NCBI RefSeq assembly: GCF_014649115.1
Contig: NZ_BMSK01000019.1
Coordinates: 106,925-170,924, forward strand
Length of the DNA stretch: 64,000 nucleotides
Direction: 5' to 3'
From: Streptomyces eurythermus
GTDB lineage: Bacteria > Actinomycetota > Actinomycetes > Streptomycetales > Streptomycetaceae
Position 1 is the first letter of the stretch; the number at the start of each line of letters is the position of its first letter. Position numbers and translations under genes: made by a program. The notes under the pieces are model-generated. The model did not search any database. It was not told where the DNA came from and saw only the letters and a program-made list of their open reading frames with translations. Positions 52,219 to 60,079 of the stretch are shown here, piece after piece.

Positions 52219-52671
52219 CTACTCGGCCCGGCCGGGTCCCTTGATGCCGAGGGCCCGGGTCGTCTCCCCGTTGACGAGGAGGACCAGGGCGGCGATGGCG
52301 ATCGCGGCGAGGGCGATACCGGCCGGGATGGCCATGCTGTCGGCCTGGAGCAGGCTGTAGGCCACCGGGAGCGCCATGAGCTGGGTGATCACCGCGGGGC
52401 CCCGGCTCCAGCCGCGCCGCAGCAGCAGCCCGCGCGCGGCGAGCAGCGGCAGCAGCGCGAGCACGATCAGCGTGATGCCGAGGGTCACGGCCTGCTGCCG
52501 GTCGTCCGGTTCACCGGTGACCCCGCGGACGAGCACCCACAGGCCGCCGGCCGCCAGCGCGGCGCCCTCCAGCGCGGCCAGCACCGCCGCGTACGTCAGC
52601 CGGCGCGGGCGGGGTCCCTCGGTCGCGGCTGTCTCGGCGGTCTCGGGGGCGGGGTTCTGCTGACTGCTCAC
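52219..52671 (-). CDS. Small integral membrane protein, four helices
   Basis: 150 residues. A Thr/Glu-rich N-terminus (1-25) is followed by four hydrophobic helices (about 27-50, 62-80, 92-108, 113-132). TACCCT 6 bases before the GTG start suggests a leaderless mRNA. It is convergent with sigH (40 bases apart). It resembles small actinobacterial membrane proteins without known role. Confidence 0.78.
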   Translation of the reverse strand: MSSQQNPAPETAETAATEGPRPRRLTYAAVLAALEGAALAAGGLWVLVRGVTGEPDDRQQAVTLGITLIVLALLPLLAARGLLLRRGWSRGPAVITQLMALPVAYSLLQADSMAIPAGIALAAIAIAALVLLVNGETTRALGIKGPGRAE

Positions 52672-52816
52672 CCCTGAAGGGTAGCCGTCGCGCCCCGATG
52701 ACGGCCGGGTACCCGGGGACGCGCCCGGCGGAGCGTGTTCAGGCTCACGCCCCGCCTCTTACCGGATCCCTACCTCGGGCTGGGCCCGATACCCCCCAGT
52801 AGGTACGCTGCCATGC

Positions 52817-53785
52817 ATGCGTGCACTTCTCGTGGTCAATCCGGCGGCTACCACCACAAGCGCACGCAGACGTGATGTGCTCATCCACGCGCTGGCGAGC
52901 GAGATGAAGCTGGAGGCGGTCACCACCGAGTACCGCGGCCACGCCCGCGACCTCGGCCGGCAGGCGGCGGAGAGCGACGACATCGACCTGGTGGTGGCGC
53001 TCGGCGGCGACGGCACGGTCAACGAGGTCGTCAACGGCCTGCTGCACGCCGGCCCGGACCCGGAGCACCTCCCCGGCCTGGCCGTCGTCCCCGGCGGTTC
53101 CACGAACGTCTTCGCCCGGGCGCTGGGCCTGCCCAACGATCCCGTCGAGGCCACCGGCGCGCTGCTGGACGCGCTGCGCGACGGCACCGAGCGGATCGTC
53201 GGCCTGGGGCTGACGTCGGGGCCGCCGGGCACCGAGGACGAGGCGGTGCCGGCCCGCTGGTTCACCTTCAACGCCGGGCTCGGCTTCGACGCGGGCGTGG
53301 TGGGCCGGGTCGAGCAGCAGCGCGAGCGAGGGAAGAAGTCCACCCACGCGCTCTACGTCCGGCAGGTGGTCCGGCAGTTCCTGGGCGAGCCGAACCGCCG
53401 TAACGGCACGATCACGCTGGAGCGGCCCGACGCGGACCCCGTCGAGGATCTCGTCGTCGCCATAGTCTCGAACACGTCCCCGTGGACGTACCTCGGCAAC
53501 CGACCCATGTACACGTCACCCAAGGCGTCGTTCGACACCGGCATCGACGTGCTGGGTCTCAGCCGTCTCTCGACGGCCGCGGTTGCCCGGTATGGCACCC
53601 AGTTGCTCACTTCGTCCCCCGAGCGCGGACCGCACGGAAAGCACGCGGTCTCCCTGCACGATCTGGATCAGTTCACCTTGCATTCGAAGGTGCCGCTGCC
53701 CCTCCAGATGGACGGCGACCACCTCGGACTGCGTACGAGCGTGACGTTCACAGGCGTACGCCGTGCACTGCGTGTGATTGTGTGA
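52817..53785 (+). CDS. Diacylglycerol / lipid kinase family protein
   Basis: 322 residues. The catalytic 'VVALGGDGTVNEVVNGLL' (GGDGT near 62-66) and 'LAVVPGGSTNVFARALG' match the DAGK/LCB5 family. It likely phosphorylates a lipid substrate such as diacylglycerol or undecaprenol, with the active site facing the cytoplasm. TACGCT ends 7 bases before the ATG, giving a probable leaderless message. It sits just upstream of the wblE region but is separated by 321 bases. Confidence 0.92.
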   Translation: MRALLVVNPAATTTSARRRDVLIHALASEMKLEAVTTEYRGHARDLGRQAAESDDIDLVVALGGDGTVNEVVNGLLHAGPDPEHLPGLAVVPGGSTNVFARALGLPNDPVEATGALLDALRDGTERIVGLGLTSGPPGTEDEAVPARWFTFNAGLGFDAGVVGRVEQQRERGKKSTHALYVRQVVRQFLGEPNRRNGTITLERPDADPVEDLVVAIVSNTSPWTYLGNRPMYTSPKASFDTGIDVLGLSRLSTAAVARYGTQLLTSSPERGPHGKHAVSLHDLDQFTLHSKVPLPLQMDGDHLGLRTSVTFTGVRRALRVIV

Positions 53786-54106
53786 GCGGAACGGGCAAAA
53801 GTCCTTTCACTCGAACGTTTAGGCCAGGATCCACCCCATGGAAGTACGGCTGTGACCTAGTCGACACCGAGGAATCAAAAAAAACTTCCCGGAAGGGGTT
53901 GTATCCGCCGCCGAGGTTTGCGAGTCTCTACGTGGCGATCGGGACGGCCCGCAACACCGGCCTCCACTGATCACCGGAACCCCTCTTCAAACCAAGGACC
54001 ACGCCGGGTGTGAACTCGGCAGTCGGCCCTTCACTTGTTGAGGGATTCGTGAAAGCGTTCACATTCACAAGCAACCTGCACGTAATACCAAGGAGAGGTA
54101 GCAGCC
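53786..54106. other. Regulatory region upstream of wblE
   Basis: 321 bases. An A-rich run and a TTCCCGGAA palindrome (near 53886) precede a stretch around 53890-53975 whose composition differs from coding DNA. A CRP-like box lies at 54048-54063. No start codon with a ribosome site opens the 36-codon stretch at about 53862-53970, so I treat it as untranslated leader. Confidence 0.45.
54048..54063. promoter_or_regulatory. CRP-family operator upstream of wblE
   Basis: CGTGAAAGCGTTCACA fits TGTGA-N6-TCACA with one mismatch, 44-59 bases before the wblE ATG. The Mycobacterium tuberculosis orthologue whiB1 is regulated by CRP at a comparable site (established knowledge). Confidence 0.7.
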
Positions 54107-54364
54107 ATGGACTGGCGTCACAACGCCGTTTGCCGCGAGGAAGACCCCGAGCTCTTCTTCCCCATCGGCAACACCGGTCCTGCGCTGCTGCAGATCGAGG
54201 AAGCCAAGGCCGTCTGCCGTCGCTGCCCGGTGATCGAGCAGTGTCTGCAGTGGGCGCTCGAGTCCGGTCAGGACTCCGGCGTCTGGGGTGGTCTCAGCGA
54301 GGACGAGCGCCGCGCCATGAAGCGCCGCGCCGCCCGCAACCGGGCCCGTCAGGCCTCCGCCTGA
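54107..54364 (+). CDS. wblE: WhiB-like iron-sulfur protein WblE (WhiB1 orthologue)
   Basis: 85 residues. Four cysteines in the WhiB pattern C-x27-C-x2-C-x5-C (Cys9, Cys37, Cys40, Cys46) bind a [4Fe-4S] cluster; GVWGG at 58-62 is the family turn that contacts sigma region 4; a basic helix 'RRAMKRRAARNRARQ' ends the protein. The MDWRHNAVCREEDPELFFP opening matches WblE/WhiB1. It is expected to be essential and to act at housekeeping promoters in response to NO or redox state. AAGGAGAGG is the ribosome site. Confidence 0.97.
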   Translation: MDWRHNAVCREEDPELFFPIGNTGPALLQIEEAKAVCRRCPVIEQCLQWALESGQDSGVWGGLSEDERRAMKRRAARNRARQASA

Positions 54365-54491
54365 CATATCCACCCCTGCTGACAGCCTGAGCTTGGCGGC
54401 GCGCACAGCACGTACGCATCTCCCGCCCCCGAGCCGCAGCGCGCAGTTCCCCCGGAGCGCTTAGCGATAAAGCAGAGCAGCAACGAGCATC

Positions 54492-54523
54492 AGCCTCGGA
54501 CCAATGGCGGTCCGGGGCTTTTT
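54492..54523 (+). terminator. Intrinsic terminator of wblE
   Basis: A stem of about 11 bp with one mismatch (AGCCTCGGACC / GGTCCGGGGCT), 6-base loop, followed by TTTTT. It lies about 130 bases after the wblE stop. Confidence 0.85.
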
Positions 54524-54650
54524 GCTGTGCGCGAGCGCATCTCCGGCAGCGCCTTGGCGGCACCTCTCCCATAAACATCTTGAAGGACAAGGGAGTTGCC
54601 GCCCCAGCCCCTCAAGGATCCGCCGCGAGGAAGGCGCCCGCTTCGGGGGC

Positions 54651-56126
54651 CTACTTCTGGGCCCGCACCGGGATGTCGAGGATCACCCGGGTCCCGCGCC
54701 CGGACGCCGGCACCATGTCGAAGCTTCCGCCCAGCTCGCCCTCCACCAGCGTCCGTACGATCTGCAGGCCGAGGTTGCCCGAGCGGTGCGGGTCGAAACC
54801 CTCGGGCAGGCCGACGCCGTCGTCCTGGACGGTGACCAGCAGCCGGGCCTCCTTGGTGGTGCCGCCGCGCACCGCGGAGACCTCGACCGTGCCGGTGTCG
54901 CCCTCGCGGAAGCCGTGTTCCAGGGCGTTCTGCAGGATCTCGGTGAGGACCATGGACAGCGGGGTGGCCACTTCGGCGTCGAGTATGCCGAACCGTCCGG
55001 TGCGCCGGCCGGTGACCTTGCCCGGCGAGATCTCGGCGACCATGGCCAGCACCCGGTCCGCGATGTCGTCGAACTCGACCCGCTCGTCCAGGTTCTGCGA
55101 CAGGGTCTCGTGCACGATCGCGATGGAGCCGACCCGGCGGACCGCCTCCTCCAGTGCCTCCCGGCCGCGCTCGGACTCGATGCGCCGGGCCTGGAGCCGG
55201 AGCAGGGCCGCGACCGTCTGGAGGTTGTTCTTCACCCGGTGGTGGATCTCCCGGATGGTGGCGTCCTTGGTGATCAACTCCCGCTCGCGCCGACGCAGTT
55301 CGGTCACGTCCCGGAGCAGCACCAGCGAACCGATGCGGGTGCCCTTGGGCTTGAGCGGGATCGCCCGGAACTGGATCACACCGTCGTGCGCCTCGATCTC
55401 GAACTCGCGGGGCGCCCAGCCGCTGGCCACCTTGGCCAGCGCCTCGTCCACCGGGCCCCGGGTGGGGGCGAGTTCGGCGGTGGTCTGCCCGAGGTGGTGA
55501 CCGACCAGGTCGGCGGCGAGGCCGAGCCGGTGGTAGGCGGACAGGGCGTTCGGGGAGGCGTACTGGACGATGCCGTCCGCGTCCAGCCGGATCAGGCCGT
55601 CGCCGACGCGCGGGGAGGCGTCCATGTCGACCTGCTGGCCGGGGAACGGGAAGGAACCGGCGGCGATCATCTGCGCGAGGTCGGAGGCGCTCTGGAGGTA
55701 GGTCAGCTCCAGGCGGCTCGGGGTGCGCACGGTGAGCAGATTGGTGTTCCGGGCGATCACACCGAGGACGCGGCCCTCACGCCGTACCGGGATGGACTCG
55801 ACCCGTACGGGGACCTCTTCACGCCACTCCGGGTCGCCCTCGCGCACGATCCGGCCCTCGTCCAGCGCCACGTCCAGCATCGGCCGCCGGCCGCGCGGGA
55901 CCAGGTGGCCGACCATGTCGTCCTGGTACGAGGTCGGGCCGGTGTTGGGCCGCATCTGGGCGACCGAGACGTACCGGGTGCCGTCCCGGGTGGGCACCCA
56001 GAGCACCAGGTCGGCGAAGGAGAGGTCGGAGAGCAGCTGCCACTCCGAGACCAGCAGGTGGAGCCACTCGAGGTCGGAGTCGTCCAGGGCGGTGTGCTGG
56101 CGTACGAGTTCGTTCATGGAGGGCAC
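54651..56126 (-). CDS. Sensor histidine kinase of the HisKA_2 type with GAF/PAS input
   Basis: 491 residues, predicted cytoplasmic. An N-terminal sensory domain (about 1-165) of GAF-like fold is followed by a PAS domain (about 175-290, 'ADGIVQYASPNALSAYHRLGL'), the HisKA_2 dimer helix with phosphoacceptor His in 'REIHHRVKNNLQTVAALLRLQARR' (split; near 305), and a HATPase ('LTEILQNALEHGF', 'DDGVGLPEGFD', 'GNLGLQIVRTLV'). This is the same architecture as the PdtaS family. The GTG start at 56126 is 7 bases after TACGCT, suggesting a leaderless mRNA. PdtaS kinases pair with ANTAR regulators, encoded elsewhere. Confidence 0.93.
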   Translation of the reverse strand: MPSMNELVRQHTALDDSDLEWLHLLVSEWQLLSDLSFADLVLWVPTRDGTRYVSVAQMRPNTGPTSYQDDMVGHLVPRGRRPMLDVALDEGRIVREGDPEWREEVPVRVESIPVRREGRVLGVIARNTNLLTVRTPSRLELTYLQSASDLAQMIAAGSFPFPGQQVDMDASPRVGDGLIRLDADGIVQYASPNALSAYHRLGLAADLVGHHLGQTTAELAPTRGPVDEALAKVASGWAPREFEIEAHDGVIQFRAIPLKPKGTRIGSLVLLRDVTELRRRERELITKDATIREIHHRVKNNLQTVAALLRLQARRIESERGREALEEAVRRVGSIAIVHETLSQNLDERVEFDDIADRVLAMVAEISPGKVTGRRTGRFGILDAEVATPLSMVLTEILQNALEHGFREGDTGTVEVSAVRGGTTKEARLLVTVQDDGVGLPEGFDPHRSGNLGLQIVRTLVEGELGGSFDMVPASGRGTRVILDIPVRAQK

Positions 56127-56449
56127 GTGTGCGAGCGTACCCGGGGCCTGACGGTGGCCGGAAAAACACCCGCGGGCCGCGGCGCCTGGAAGGGACCCTC
56201 AACCCTCCCGGCACCGCAGCCCGGAGCATCAACGGCCGTGGGGTGTGCGGTCCCGGTCGGCCGAAGGTCGAGGAGCCGGGCAGTCAGGGCAGAGAGCACC
56301 GGATCCTCGGTCCGTCTTCCTGTGCGGGGAAGACGGAGGCTGTTGTTGTTCGATTCTGGACTAGACCACGTCGGCGTGTCCATGGTGCGGAGGCGTCGGC
56401 GCCGTGACAGGCGCCGGCCCGCGATGCCACGCAGCCTAGCCCGCCCGGG
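56127..56449. other. Intergenic region with a DasR (dre) site
   Basis: 323 bases between the kinase start and the end of the TetR gene. It contains a dre-like site at 56355-56370 and a hairpin-prone stretch (GTCTTCC...GGAAGAC near 56312-56336). No gene. A transcript reading towards the kinase would pass through the hairpin. Confidence 0.45.
56355..56370. promoter_or_regulatory. dre-like DasR site upstream of the HisKA_2 kinase
   Basis: TCTGGACTAGACCACG matches 13 of 16 positions of ACTGGTCTAGACCACT; the core TGGACTAGACCA is the same as at the dasR promoter. It lies about 230 bases upstream of the kinase start. Linkage to the kinase is inference. Confidence 0.6.
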
Positions 56450-57082
56450 TCAGTCGTGGGGCCAGATGGCCATGGCAATTTCCGCGAGCGCTTCCAGTTC
56501 CTCCCGGCGTGCGCCGTCGCGGGCCTGCTGGGACATGCCCTGGATCACGGCGCCGGTGTGCCGGGCGAGGGCCGCGGCGTCGGTACCGGCGGGCAGCAGC
56601 CCGGCCGCGATGTCCGCCCGGATCCGGGACTCGATGGCGGCGATGTTGGCGTTGCGCCGGTCCCGCAGCAGCGCCTCGACCTCGGGGTTGGTGCAGTTGA
56701 TGGCGGCGTGGATGATCATGCAGCCCTGCGGATGGGACCGGTCGGTGTACTCGGCGGCGGCCTCGCGGAGCATGCGGGCGATGCCCTCGCGGGCCGTGGG
56801 TTCCTCCTCCAGGGCGCGCGCGCCGAAGGCGCCGTGGGTGCCGCTGTAGACGCGGACGACCTCGTCGAAGAGGGACCGCTTGTCACCGAAGGCCGCGTAC
56901 AGGCTGGGGGCGCCGATGCCCATGACACGGGTGAGGTCGGAGACCGAGGTGGCCTCGTACCCGTGCTGCCAGAAGGCCAGCAGCGCCTTCTCCAGTGCCG
57001 TGGCGCGGTCGAAGGAGCGCGGCCTGCCCCGCGTCCGGCCCGCGCCGCCGCTCTTCGCCTGTGTGTCCTGCCCGGTGGCCAT
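56450..57082 (-). CDS. TetR/AcrR family regulator
   Basis: 210 residues from ATG 57082. The HTH spans about 20-65 ('ALEKALLAFWQHGYEATSVSDL', 'GIGAPSLYAAFGDKRSLF'). The C-terminal part contains 'GCMIIHAAINCTNPEVEALL', the TetR_C ligand domain of the AcrR/YcdC group. TATAAA ends 8 bases upstream, so the message may be nearly leaderless, and that -10 overlaps an operator copy. It is divergent from an SDR gene 93 bases away, its likely target. Confidence 0.92.
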   Translation of the reverse strand: MATGQDTQAKSGGAGRTRGRPRSFDRATALEKALLAFWQHGYEATSVSDLTRVMGIGAPSLYAAFGDKRSLFDEVVRVYSGTHGAFGARALEEEPTAREGIARMLREAAAEYTDRSHPQGCMIIHAAINCTNPEVEALLRDRRNANIAAIESRIRADIAAGLLPAGTDAAALARHTGAVIQGMSQQARDGARREELEALAEIAMAIWPHD

Positions 57083-57094
57083 GCGGACCATTTT

Positions 57095-57154
57095 ATAGCG
57101 ACCCCTAGAAAATTGTCGGCGGGGTGGTGTACGGTTTTTTTGTAGCGACCGTTA
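57095..57154. promoter_or_regulatory. Two operator copies between the TetR gene and the SDR gene
   Basis: TAGCGACCCCTA (57095-57106) and TAGCGACCGTTA (57143-57154) lie in the same orientation, 48 bases apart; both are followed by a related GA-AAAT/GACAAAT tail. The second has the TA-N-CG-N2-CG-N-TA symmetry known for AcrR/TetR regulators. The first covers the TetR -10; the second sits just before the SDR ribosome site. Confidence 0.75.
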
Positions 57155-57175
57155 GACAAATGCGGGAGGGCGGCC

Positions 57176-57928
57176 ATGGGCGCGCTGACAGGGAAGACGG
57201 CACTGGTGACGGGTGCGAGCCGGGGCATCGGGCGGGGCATCGCCGAGCGGCTGGGGCGCGACGGCGCCCGCGTGGCGGTGCACTACGGCACCAATGAGGA
57301 GGCGGCCAAGGAGACGGTGGCGGCGATCGAGTCGGCGGGCGGCTCCGCGTTCGCGATCGGGGTGGAGCTGGGCACACCCGGGGACGCCGAGCGGGTGTGG
57401 GCGGAGTTCGACCGTCATGCGGACGGGGTGGACATCCTGGTGAACAACGCGGGCATCGGAGCCTCGCGCCCCTTCGAGGAGATCGAGGAGAAGGAGTACG
57501 ACCGGCTGTTCGCGGTGAACGTGAAGGCGCCGTTCTTCCTGGCCCGGCTCGGCGCGGACCGGCTGCGCGACGGCGGGCGCGTGGTGAACATATCGTCCGG
57601 CCTGGCGCGGAGCGCCCTGATGCCCAACCTCGTGGCCTACTCCATGACCAAGGGGGCACTGGACGTCCTCACCCGGGACCTGTCCAAGCTGCTGGGCCCC
57701 CGCGGGATCACGGTCAACTCGGTGGCACCCGGCGTCATCGACACCGACAACACCGCGGAGTTCCTGCACGGCACGGAGGACGGCCAGGCCCAGGCCGCCG
57801 CGTTCTCGGCGCTGGGACGGGTGGGGACGCCGGCCGACGTCGCCGATGTCGTGGCCTTCCTCGCCTCGGACGACGGCCGCTGGGTGACCGGTCACTGGCT
57901 GGACGCGACGGGGGGTTCCCTCACCTGA
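57176..57928 (+). CDS. Short-chain dehydrogenase/reductase (SDR)
   Basis: 250 residues, GGGAGGG before ATG. The cofactor motif TGASRGIGRGIA (near 14-25), NNAG at about 91-94, Ser in 'NISSGLARS', and the catalytic YSMTK (Tyr near 156, Lys near 160) are intact. It looks like a FabG-like 3-oxoacyl or glucose dehydrogenase type enzyme; NADPH is likely from the Arg after the glycine motif. Divergent from and probably repressed by the TetR protein. Confidence 0.93.
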   Translation: MGALTGKTALVTGASRGIGRGIAERLGRDGARVAVHYGTNEEAAKETVAAIESAGGSAFAIGVELGTPGDAERVWAEFDRHADGVDILVNNAGIGASRPFEEIEEKEYDRLFAVNVKAPFFLARLGADRLRDGGRVVNISSGLARSALMPNLVAYSMTKGALDVLTRDLSKLLGPRGITVNSVAPGVIDTDNTAEFLHGTEDGQAQAAAFSALGRVGTPADVADVVAFLASDDGRWVTGHWLDATGGSLT

Positions 57929-57970
57929 GAATTTCCCGGCTCTTCCCCGCTTCTTCCCGCGCTCTCGAAC

Positions 57971-58018
57971 GTGGGCTCTGTTAGATTGGTCTAAACCACA
58001 TAGACGCACAGAGCCCAC
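57971..58018 (+). promoter_or_regulatory. nagB upstream control region: dre site inside a long inverted repeat
   Basis: A dre-like 16-mer ATTGGTCTAAACCACA (57985-58000, 13 of 16) is enclosed by exact 11-bp arms GTGGGCTCTGT (57971-57981) and ACAGAGCCCAC (58008-58018). The nagB GTG is 21 bases further on. The arms could form an RNA hairpin around the dre sequence or a second protein site. Confidence 0.75.
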
Positions 58019-58038
58019 TTCAGAACGGCAGGCCCAGC

Positions 58039-58824
58039 GTGGAAGTTGTCATCGTTCCGGACGCCGCGGCTGGCGGCGAGCTCATCGCCGAGGCCATGGC
58101 CCAGCTGCTGCGACGCAAGCCCGACGCCCTGCTCGGCGTGGCCACCGGCTCCACCCCGCTGCCCATCTACCAGGCGCTGACCGCCAAGGTGCGCTCCGGC
58201 GCCGTGGACGCCTCCCGGGCGCGGATCGCGCAGCTCGACGAGTATGTGGGGCTGCCCTCGGACCACCCCGAGTCCTACCGCTCGGTGCTGCGCCGTGAGG
58301 TGCTGGAGCCGCTGGGCATAGGGATGGACGCGTTCATGGGCCCGGACGGCACGGCGCGGGACGTCCAGGCGGCGTGCGAGGCGTACGACCGGGCGCTCGC
58401 CGAGGCCGGCGGGGTGGACCTCCAGCTGCTCGGCATCGGGACCGACGGACACATCGGGTTCAACGAGCCGTGCTCCTCGCTCGCCTCGCGCACCCGGATC
58501 AAGACGCTGACCGAGCAGACCCGGATCGACAACGCCCGCTTCTTCGACGGTGACATCGAGCAGGTCCCGCACCACGTCATCACCCAGGGCATCGGGACCA
58601 TCCTCGAGGCCCGGCACCTGGTGCTGCTGGCGACGGGTGAGGGCAAGGCGGACGCGGTCGCCGCGACGGTCGAGGGCCCGGTGGCCGCGGTCTGCCCCGC
58701 CTCCGCGCTCCAGCTCCACCGCCACGCCACGGTGGTGGTCGACGAGGCCGCCGCGTCCAAGCTGAAGCTGGCCGACTACTTCCGCCACACCTACGCCAAC
58801 AAGCCGGAGTGGCAGGGCCTTTAG
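58039..58824 (+). CDS. nagB: Glucosamine-6-phosphate deaminase
   Basis: 261 residues, GTG start. The SIS-like fold shows 'LGVATGSTPLPIYQAL' (phosphate loop near 37-52), 'AQLDEYVGLP' (catalytic Asp near 69), 'GIGTDGHIGFNEP' (near 136-148, catalytic His) and 'VLLATGEGKADAV'. It converts glucosamine-6-phosphate to fructose-6-phosphate and ammonia, and depletes the DasR effector. Regulated by the dre site upstream. It faces dasR directly here, where S. coelicolor has dasABC and a glycosidase between. Confidence 0.97.
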   Translation: MEVVIVPDAAAGGELIAEAMAQLLRRKPDALLGVATGSTPLPIYQALTAKVRSGAVDASRARIAQLDEYVGLPSDHPESYRSVLRREVLEPLGIGMDAFMGPDGTARDVQAACEAYDRALAEAGGVDLQLLGIGTDGHIGFNEPCSSLASRTRIKTLTEQTRIDNARFFDGDIEQVPHHVITQGIGTILEARHLVLLATGEGKADAVAATVEGPVAAVCPASALQLHRHATVVVDEAAASKLKLADYFRHTYANKPEWQGL

Positions 58825-58826
58825 GG

Positions 58827-58856
58827 AAGCCCGCCGACGGCACCGTCGGCAGGCTT
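58827..58856 (+). terminator. Hairpin terminator directly after nagB
   Basis: AAGCC/GGCTT plus GCCGACGG/CCGTCGGC arms with a 2-base loop (one bulge each side), starting 3 bases after the nagB stop and ending in CTT. Confidence 0.75.
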
Positions 58857-59182
58857 GGACACCGGCAGGCCGCCGACGGCCCGCCGTGCAAAGGGGGCGC
58901 CGTGCAAGTGGGGCGCCGCGCGGACGGGGCGCCCGATCGGCCGGGAGGGGGCACCCGGCCGACGGGGCTCACGTCGCGTCCCCGCGCCGGCCGCCGGCCC
59001 CCGGCCCCGCGTCCTCCCCGCTCACCCGCCCGATGGACTAGACCAACAGCGGGTGCGGCGGTATACAGAGGGGATCACGGAGCGTGCGGGTGGAGTGCTG
59101 GCAGAGCAACCCGTGCCACGATGTGAGCCGTGGCCGATGGGATGTCGGTCGCTTTCGGCATTCGGAGCCGGGAAGGCAGAGC
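58857..59182. other. Short region between nagB and dasR, including the dasR promoter
   Basis: The space from the nagB hairpin to dasR is only 326 bases. It contains short GC-rich repeats (CGCCGTGCAA twice, 58887-58915 area), the dre site and promoter of dasR, and no remnant of dasA, dasB, dasC or the glycosidase that I can recognise. No small gene. Confidence 0.5.
59032..59067 (+). promoter_or_regulatory. dasR promoter with overlapping dre site
   Basis: The core TGGACTAGACCA (59034-59045) is a near-perfect dre palindrome. TAGACC (59039-59044) and TATACA (59062-59067) are separated by 17 bases, so DasR bound here would cover the -35. Autoregulation of dasR is known from S. coelicolor. Confidence 0.75.
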
Positions 59183-59944
59183 ATGAGCACCGACGTCAGC
59201 AGTGCGGAGAACGAGGCAGGCACCACCCGTACCGCGCGCGTGCCCAAGTACTACCGCTTGAAGAAGCACCTGCTCGACATGACGGAGACGCAGGCGCCGG
59301 GTACGCCGGTCCCGCCCGAGCGCACGCTGGCCGCCGAGTTCGACACGTCCCGCACCACGGTGCGCCAGGCCCTGCAGGAACTGGTCGTGGAGGGCCGGCT
59401 CGAACGCATCCAGGGCAAGGGCACCTTCGTGGCCAAGCCCAAGGTCTCCCAGGCGCTCCAGCTCACCTCCTACACCGAGGACATGCGGGCCCAGGGCCTG
59501 GAGCCGACCTCGCAGCTGCTGGACATCGGGTACATCACGGCCGACGACCGGCTGGCCGAGCTGCTCGACATCACCGCCGGCGGCCGGGTGCTGCGCATCG
59601 AGCGACTGCGCATGGCCAACGGCGAGCCGATGGCGATCGAGACCACCCATCTGTCGGCCAAGCGCTTCCCCGCCCTACGGCGCTCCCTGGTGAAGTACAC
59701 CTCGCTGTACACCGCGCTCGCCGAGGTCTACGACGTCCACCTCGCCGAGGCCGAGGAGACCATCGAGACCTCCCTGGCCACGCCCCGCGAGGCCGGGCTG
59801 CTCGGCACCGACGTGGGTCTGCCGATGCTGTTGCTCTCCCGCCACTCGCTGGACCGCGAGGGCAAGCCGGTGGAGTGGGTGCGCTCGGTGTACCGCGGGG
59901 ACCGCTACAAGTTCGTCGCCCGGCTGAAGCGCCCGGTGGAGTAA
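59183..59944 (+). CDS. dasR: GntR/HutC family master regulator DasR
   Basis: 253 residues, GGAAGGCAG before ATG. The winged HTH (about 20-90: 'PKYYRLKKHLLDM', 'PERTLAAEFDTSRTTVRQALQELVVEGRLERIQGKGTFVA' in pieces) is followed by a UTRA effector domain (about 105-250). The opening MSTDVSSAENEAGTTRTARV matches DasR. It represses aminosugar uptake and many developmental and antibiotic genes until glucosamine-6-phosphate releases it. Three to four dre-like sites lie in this window. Confidence 0.97.
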   Translation: MSTDVSSAENEAGTTRTARVPKYYRLKKHLLDMTETQAPGTPVPPERTLAAEFDTSRTTVRQALQELVVEGRLERIQGKGTFVAKPKVSQALQLTSYTEDMRAQGLEPTSQLLDIGYITADDRLAELLDITAGGRVLRIERLRMANGEPMAIETTHLSAKRFPALRRSLVKYTSLYTALAEVYDVHLAEAEETIETSLATPREAGLLGTDVGLPMLLLSRHSLDREGKPVEWVRSVYRGDRYKFVARLKRPVE

Positions 59945-60079
59945 CGGCCGGATAACGGCTGGACGGGTTCACCGAATCGCTGTACCGATATGCGGACGAG
60001 GGCTTCCGCTGTCATGACACAGTCACCTAGATTGCCTGCTCAATTGCACAGGTGATCAGCGAGGGGACGGAGCCGTGGC

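Noticed and set aside
53786..54106. SigR-type promoter (GGAAT-N18-GTT) before wblE
   Set aside because: GGAA and GTT strings occur but never at the right spacing (20, 22 or 24 bases instead of 18-19).
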